A DNA stretch of 8,885 nt from an uncultured Oscillospiraceae bacterium. GTDB lineage: Bacteria > Bacillota_A > Clostridia > Oscillospirales > Oscillospiraceae. The notes under the pieces were generated by a model that saw only the letters and a list, made by a program, of their open reading frames with translations, was not told the origin of the DNA and did no database searches. The stretch covers positions 1 through 8,885 of the forward strand of contig CALWWO010000098.1 of NCBI GenBank assembly GCA_944385265.1, given 5' to 3'. Positions 5,710-8,885 of the stretch are shown here, piece by piece (position 1 is the first letter of the stretch; every line of letters begins with the position of its first letter). The translations under genes and the position numbers were made by a program.

Positions 5710-6147
5710 ATGGAATTATCTTCTTCCCGTCAGAAATCAATACAACATCAGTATGACGCCTTTGCAAAAAAGACGCTGGCAGGCGAAGCAAAGAATTATT
5801 TAATAGAGCTTGCAAAGCAGAGCAGCCGTGAGGTTTGTTTTTCTGAATTAAAGGAAAATGAACTGAACAAATTTTCTACATTGGACGAGTACAGCAGCGA
5901 CTATTACAATTATACAGTTGCCGGATATGATGTCTATGTAAAAGATGATTTACTGAATGAAGCATTAAATATCCTGCCTGTACGGAAGCGTGAAATTATC
6001 CTCTTATCCTATTTCTTGGATATGAGTGATGAAGAAATCGGCGCTATGATGAATGTTGTACGCAGTACAGTTTTCCGACATAGGAAAAATGCGCTTGCAA
6101 AAATGAAAAAATTTATGGAGGAAAAGAAAAATGACGAACACAAGTAA
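5710..6147 (+). CDS. Sigma-70 region-4-type regulator (Tn916 Orf7-like)
   Basis: Small sigma-factor-like protein of 145 residues. The recognisable part is the C-terminal half: NEALNILPVRKREIILLSYF followed by the HTH MSDEEIGAMMNVVRSTVFRH and a basic helix, which is sigma region 4. There is no region 2, so it is not a full sigma factor. This gene size, order and sequence match orf7 of Tn916-type elements, where it feeds transcription through excision and transfer genes; that role is inferred. I choose ATG 5710 over GTG 5701 because AAGGAGGTGA (5695-5704) is then ideally spaced; the GTG is part of the ribosome binding site itself. The gene is preceded by a possible attenuator and overlaps the next gene by 17 bases. 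Confidence 0.87.
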   Translation: MELSSSRQKSIQHQYDAFAKKTLAGEAKNYLIELAKQSSREVCFSELKENELNKFSTLDEYSSDYYNYTVAGYDVYVKDDLLNEALNILPVRKREIILLSYFLDMSDEEIGAMMNVVRSTVFRHRKNALAKMKKFMEEKKNDEHK

Positions 6148-6373
6148 CAAACCCACAAATTTACTGCCGTTCAATGTTATTGCAGACGCAGCTAATGGCA
6201 GTATTGACGCAATGTGCCTAATCTTAAAGCATTATGAGGGGTACATAGCCAAACTTTGTACTCGGACACTTATAGACGAATCCGGGAATACTTATTCCTA
6301 TATTGACGAGGAAATGAGAAACAGGCTGAAAGTGCGCCTTATTGCCCGAACACTTGCATTTAATGTAGCTTAA
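6131..6373 (+). CDS. Helix-turn-helix protein (Tn916 Orf8-like)
   Basis: Protein of 80 residues in the HTH_16 family (PF12645), as encoded by orf8 of Tn916. LLPFNVIADAANGSIDAMCL, then ILKHYEGYIAKLC, and ending YIDEEMRNRLKVRLIARTLAF are the family's conserved blocks. It starts inside the sigma-like gene with GGAGG at 6118-6122, eight bases upstream of the ATG, so the pair is one operon and probably acts together in element regulation. A strong terminator begins eight bases after its stop codon. Confidence 0.87.
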   Translation: MTNTSNKPTNLLPFNVIADAANGSIDAMCLILKHYEGYIAKLCTRTLIDESGNTYSYIDEEMRNRLKVRLIARTLAFNVA

Positions 6374-6380
6374 ACAGACA

Positions 6381-6436
6381 AGCCCATACGGGAAGCGCGT
6401 TCCCCCTTTCCGCGCTTCCTGTAATGGGCTATTTGT
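6381..6436 (+). terminator. Terminator of the sigma-HTH operon
   Basis: AGCCCAT (6381-6387) pairs with ATGGGCT (6424-6430), and ACGGGAAGCGCG (6388-6399) pairs with CGCGCTTCCTGT (6411-6422) with one G-T pair; a single A is bulged. That is about 19 pairs, followed by ATTTGT. The T run is short but the stem is very stable. Confidence 0.8.
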
Positions 6437-6442
6437 CATTCC

Positions 6443-6473
6443 GTCAAAGCACATTTTGAAAATGTGTTTTGAC
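6443..6473. repeat. 31-base near-perfect palindrome
   Basis: GTCAAAGCACATTTT (6443-6457) and AAAATGTGTTTTGAC (6459-6473) pair at 14 Watson-Crick positions plus one G-T around a single central G. It has no T run, so it looks like a protein-binding dyad or cruciform rather than a terminator. Confidence 0.7.
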
Positions 6474-6656
6474 AGGCTGATAAATGCCGATTGTTCTTTG
6501 ACAAAGAAAGCCCCTTGCGGCAGAATAGGCAAACAAACACATTCCGTCCGTGCCGAGCTTTACGGAAAATGCGCCACGACGTCGGGACAAACTTCACTTG
6601 CTCCGTTTTTACTGATTACGCAAAAACCTCCGCTTGTTTCGTTGTCCCTCCTTTTT

Positions 6657-6683
6657 CCCAAAAAGCGCAAGTCGCTTTTGGGG
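6657..6683. repeat. Hairpin, 11-base arms with one mismatch
   Basis: CCCAAAAAGCG (6657-6667) and CGCTTTTGGGG (6673-6683) pair at ten of eleven positions around CAAGT. Preceded by a T run (6652-6656), it could act as a minus-strand terminator, but no minus-strand gene ends here. Confidence 0.5.
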
Positions 6684-6719
6684 AGCCCTAAGACTGAGCG
6701 ATAACCATTTTTACCGTAA

Positions 6720-6741
6720 TTGCAGATATGGCAGTCTGCAA
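6720..6741. repeat. 7-bp hairpin
   Basis: TTGCAGA (6720-6726) and TCTGCAA (6735-6741) are perfect complements with an eight-base loop, inside the non-coding region before the small ORF. Function unknown. Confidence 0.4.
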
Positions 6742-6933
6742 GCAATGACACACGGGCGTAATAATGATACTCCCGCCTTGAACGCTTCACAGCATTGGGC
6801 GGCTGGACGAGAACCGTGCAGGGGTGAAATTCCCGTGGAGCGCAAGCCGGCGCCGTTTGGATTTGCTATATAAATTTTATGAAACAAACAGACACGATAG
6901 ATTAAAATTACCTGAATTGAAACGGAGGTAATT

Positions 6934-7071
6934 ATGGCAAAGCAAAAAGAAGAAATAAAATTTGTTGTTGTTCAACATTACAGTGGCAATAAAACATTAA
7001 AGGATTTACTTGAAAATCTGATAATGAGGGAAATTACTGATACAAGCAAAAAATCGGCTTGTTCAAAATAG
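6934..7071 (+). CDS. Small hypothetical protein, 45 residues
   Basis: A short ORF starting MAKQKEEIKFVVVQHYSGNK, ending at TAG 7071. GGAGG at 6924-6928 lies five bases before the ATG, good support for translation. The sequence has a charged start, a short strand-like segment (IKFVVVQHY), then a helix (TLKDLLENLIMREI) and a basic tail. I do not recognise the family with confidence. Its place directly before the serine recombinase, where such elements often carry small accessory genes (for example xis or TnpW-like), suggests a role with recombination; that is inference. It precedes the recombinase's own promoter, so the two may be separately controlled. Confidence 0.65.
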   Translation: MAKQKEEIKFVVVQHYSGNKTLKDLLENLIMREITDTSKKSACSK

Positions 7072-7090
7072 AGAAAAAACAACGAAGCGG

Positions 7091-7119
7091 TTGAAAAATC
7101 AGGAATTGCGCGTTATAAT
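7091..7119 (+). promoter_or_regulatory. Promoter of the serine recombinase
   Basis: TTGAAA (7091-7096), a 17-base spacer, and TATAAT (7114-7119). The -10 is perfect, the -35 matches five of six. Transcription should start near 7126, some 50 bases before the recombinase ATG. Confidence 0.8.
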
Positions 7120-7139
7120 AACAGTAACAAACAATTCCT
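7101..7139. promoter_or_regulatory. Inverted repeat across the recombinase promoter (candidate operator)
   Basis: AGGAATTG (7101-7108) and CAATTCCT (7132-7139) are perfect complements 23 bases apart. One arm lies in the promoter spacer and the other just after the predicted start, so the pair embraces the -10 box. Centre-to-centre distance is 31 bases, about three helical turns. It is a plausible operator; which protein binds is unknown. Confidence 0.5.
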
Positions 7140-7176
7140 TATAAATGCTGTTTTGCGTTGTTGGAAAGGAGCAGAG

Positions 7177-8775
7177 ATGTTAACTAAACAACGGGCAGCA
7201 TTGTATTCAAGGTTATCACGGGACGACGGAATTGGCGAGAGCGAAAGCAACAGTATCACCAATCAGAAAGAAATGCTTATCAGGTATGCAAAAGAAAATT
7301 CGTTCAGCATTGTAGACCATTATGTAGACGACGGCTGGACAGGTACGAGTTTTGAAAGACCGAATTTTAAGCGCATGGTTGCTGATATTGAAAAAGGGCT
7401 GATTGATGTGGTAATTGTAAAAGATTTATCGCGTTTAGGCCGGAACAATGCAATGGTAGCGCTTTATACCGAAATGATTTTCCCGGATAACGACGTTCGC
7501 TTTATAGCGATAAATGATAACATTGATTCTATCAACGGCGACAATGATATTATGCCTTTTAAGAGTGTGGTAAATGAGTTTTATGCGAAAGATATTTCAA
7601 AGAAAATTCGTTCCGCATATCGTGTAAGGGCACAAAACGGCGATTTTACAGCGGCATTTGCACCGTATGGTTACAAGAAAGCCCCGAATAATAAGCATAA
7701 ACTAATTCCTGATGAAAACACGGCTGATGTAGTCAGAAAGATTTTCAAGCTGGCGGCAGAGGGCGTAAGTCCTTATAAAATATCAATGATATTGAAAAAA
7801 GAAAAAATATTGATACCGCGTGCTTATCAGGCGTTGGAAACAGGAAGATATAACAACTGTTACGATACCGAGCACCCGTATGATTGGTGCAACAGTACGG
7901 TAACTATCATTTTGAAAAACCGGGTTTATTTAGGTCATATGGTAAATAACAAAAGCACGACAAAATCCTATAAGAACAGGAAACTTGTAAAAGTGCCAGA
8001 AAGTGAATGGATTGAAGTAAAAAACACACATGAGCCGCTTGTAGATGAAATGACTTGGGAACTTGCACAAAAAACAATCGGAAAAAGAAAACGTCCAATG
8101 AGGACGGGGGAAATTCAGATTTTTTCGGGACTTGTCAAATGTTCAACCTGCGGCTGTACGCTTTCGCTTGCAAGACAGAATGACAGGAAAGGAAACGGCA
8201 GCTTTGCCTGTTCAAAGTCAAGAAAGAAAGGTAAAGCATACTGCTCTTTTCACTACATTACATATGACAATCTTTATAACATTGTTTTAGATGATATAAA
8301 GACACAGGCAAAGGCAGCGAAAAACTTTGAGGCTGATTTTATTGATATGATAGTCAATTTGAAGTTGAAAAAGCAAAAGGAGCAATGTTCTAAAAATGTA
8401 AAGAACATCGAAAAAGCAAAGGCACGGCTTTCAGAGCTTGAAAATATTATCAAGTGTTTGTATGAGGATAGGGTTAAGGGCAGAATGACTGACGTGCGGT
8501 TTGCGTCCCTTGCGGACGGCTATGAGCAGGAAGAAAATCAAATCCGAAATGATATTCAAGAATGGCAGGGCGAGCTTGATATAATCAGCGATACCAAAGA
8601 GCAAACAAAACTTTTTGCCGACAGTGTAAAGAAATACACGGATATAAAAGAGTTGACAGCCCCGATTTTGAATGAACTGATTGAAAAGATTGTTGTGCAT
8701 GACGCTGAAACGATTGACGGCGTACGGACGCAAAAGATTGAAATATTCTACCGCTTTATCGGATTGGTAAATTAA
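7177..8775 (+). CDS. Large serine recombinase (TndX/TnpX class)
   Basis: Site-specific recombinase of 532 residues that would excise and integrate the element through a serine-DNA link. The resolvase domain occupies residues 5-150: catalytic S14 in ALYSRLSRDD, with SITNQ near 26-30 and DLSRLGRN at 83-90 supplying active-site arginines. A recombinase domain follows (about 160-290: KKIRSAYRVRAQNGDF, AAFAPYGYKK). A zinc ribbon has C322, C325, C345 and C356. Residues about 380-460 are a charged coiled coil, with a C-terminal tail to 532. The length is close to TndX of Tn5397, about 530 residues. ATG 7177 is chosen because AAAGGAG (7165-7171) lies five bases before it; an in-frame TTG at 7153 would put that site inside the gene. 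It is the last gene of the element, as usual for this class. Confidence 0.95.
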   Translation: MLTKQRAALYSRLSRDDGIGESESNSITNQKEMLIRYAKENSFSIVDHYVDDGWTGTSFERPNFKRMVADIEKGLIDVVIVKDLSRLGRNNAMVALYTEMIFPDNDVRFIAINDNIDSINGDNDIMPFKSVVNEFYAKDISKKIRSAYRVRAQNGDFTAAFAPYGYKKAPNNKHKLIPDENTADVVRKIFKLAAEGVSPYKISMILKKEKILIPRAYQALETGRYNNCYDTEHPYDWCNSTVTIILKNRVYLGHMVNNKSTTKSYKNRKLVKVPESEWIEVKNTHEPLVDEMTWELAQKTIGKRKRPMRTGEIQIFSGLVKCSTCGCTLSLARQNDRKGNGSFACSKSRKKGKAYCSFHYITYDNLYNIVLDDIKTQAKAAKNFEADFIDMIVNLKLKKQKEQCSKNVKNIEKAKARLSELENIIKCLYEDRVKGRMTDVRFASLADGYEQEENQIRNDIQEWQGELDIISDTKEQTKLFADSVKKYTDIKELTAPILNELIEKIVVHDAETIDGVRTQKIEIFYRFIGLVN

Positions 8776-8824
8776 AAGAGGTTTTGTATACCTACCAACA
8801 CATCACTCCGGTGATGTTGGTGGA
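8776..8824. other. Probable element right end / attachment-site region
   Basis: Large serine recombinases usually sit at the end of their element, so the junction with the chromosome should lie just after 8775. A dyad is present: ACCAA and CATCAC (8794-8798, 8801-8806) pair with GTGATG and TTGGT (8811-8821) around TCCG, with two unpaired bases. No T run follows, so it is not a good terminator. The exact crossover cannot be read from one end. Confidence 0.45.
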
Positions 8825-8864
8825 TCCTAGCGGCAATTATGGAGAAGAATGGGCTAATCCATAG
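8778..8864 (+). pseudogene. Possible 3' remnant of an RHS/YD-repeat-like gene
   Basis: An open frame with no start of its own reads EVLYTYQHITPVMLVDPSGN, then YGEEWANP and a stop at 8862-8864. The core NPVMxVDPSG-like string (here TPVMLVDPSG) is typical of the C-terminal end of RHS/YD-repeat core domains. No upstream part exists because the element's recombinase ends at 8775. I infer that the element inserted into such a gene and this is its tail, but the match rests on about ten residues. Confidence 0.35.
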
Positions 8865-8885
8865 TGATAGAGGGAGTCAATATAC

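Larger units (their letters stand above)
6374..6933 (+). other. 560-base region without a convincing gene, with several hairpins
   Basis: Apart from the terminator at its start, I find no ORF with both a ribosome binding site and a familiar sequence. The longest open frame (about 6456-6704, containing AELYGKCATTSGQTSLAP) begins inside a palindrome and lacks a ribosome binding site. Structures seen: a 31-base palindrome at 6443, a hairpin at 6657-6683, a hairpin at 6720-6741, and a weak promoter-like TTGACA-17-CAGAAT at 6498-6526. In Tn916 this interval would hold orf10 and xis; neither is recognisable here. Confidence 0.5.

Noticed and set aside
6456..6704. Plus-strand ORF of 82 residues after the sigma-HTH operon
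   Set aside because: Its start lies inside a 31-base palindrome with no ribosome binding site. Not called as a gene, but kept as a question in the finding on this region.
6560..6790. Minus-strand ORF of 76 residues in the non-coding region
   Set aside because: No ribosome binding site, no familiar motif, composition looks random, and it overlaps hairpins.
6750..6870. Possible riboswitch from GC-rich, GGGGTGAAATTCCC-containing sequence
   Set aside because: It does not match any riboswitch core I can name, and no metabolic gene follows.
7153..7176. TTG start for the serine recombinase
   Set aside because: It would place the AAAGGAG ribosome binding site inside the coding region; ATG 7177 fits the family N-terminus.
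1..8885. CRISPR array, tRNA or rRNA genes
   Set aside because: No regularly spaced direct repeats and no cloverleaf or rRNA-like sequence were seen.

Overview
The window looks like the right-hand part of a mobile element (an integrative conjugative or mobilizable element) from a low-to-moderate GC Firmicute, most likely a gut-type Clostridia. This rests on the strong GGAGG ribosome binding sites, hairpin-plus-T-run terminators, consensus -35/-10 promoters, and a gene set familiar from the Tn916/Tn1549/Tn5397 group. The species cannot be read from the sequence.

Layout. Positions 1-1521, minus strand: a mobilization pair, a MOBP-type relaxase (its C-terminus lies outside the window) and a MobC-like accessory protein, overlapping by 40 bases. 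Positions 1522-1789: a gap packed with inverted repeats, a good oriT candidate next to mobC plus terminators of the next gene. Positions 1790-2143, minus strand: an XRE repressor resembling Tn916 Orf9. Positions 2144-2397: a divergent control region holding a textbook promoter (TTGACA-17-TATAAT) with two near-identical BlaI-type palindromes. Positions 2398-5233, plus strand: a tightly coupled three-gene operon, blaI-like repressor, M56 BlaR1-like membrane protease, and a cysteine-rich KTR zinc-ribbon protein. Positions 5234-5709: a non-coding leader with five or more hairpins. Positions 5710-6373: a sigma-like regulator (Tn916 Orf7 type) and an overlapping helix-turn-helix protein (Tn916 Orf8 type), followed by a strong terminator. 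Positions 6374-6933: about 560 bases with no convincing gene but several stem-loops. Positions 6934-7071: a 45-residue ORF. Positions 7177-8775: a large serine recombinase of the TndX/TnpX class. Positions 8776-8885: the probable element end, possibly joined to the 3' end of a disrupted RHS/YD-repeat-like gene.

How the parts fit. The recombinase would move the element in and out of the chromosome. The relaxase and MobC would process oriT for transfer. The XRE, sigma-like and HTH proteins are likely the element's regulatory circuit. The blaI-blaR-KTR operon is the cargo-like part. It is built like a beta-lactam-type signal relay (membrane sensor protease cleaves repressor), but the sensor carries no recognisable penicillin-binding domain. 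Instead it has a long extracytoplasmic region ending in a copper-amine-oxidase-N-like (stalk) domain, and the operon contains no beta-lactamase or other obvious resistance gene. This sensor-protease/repressor/zinc-ribbon cassette is the most interesting system in the window.
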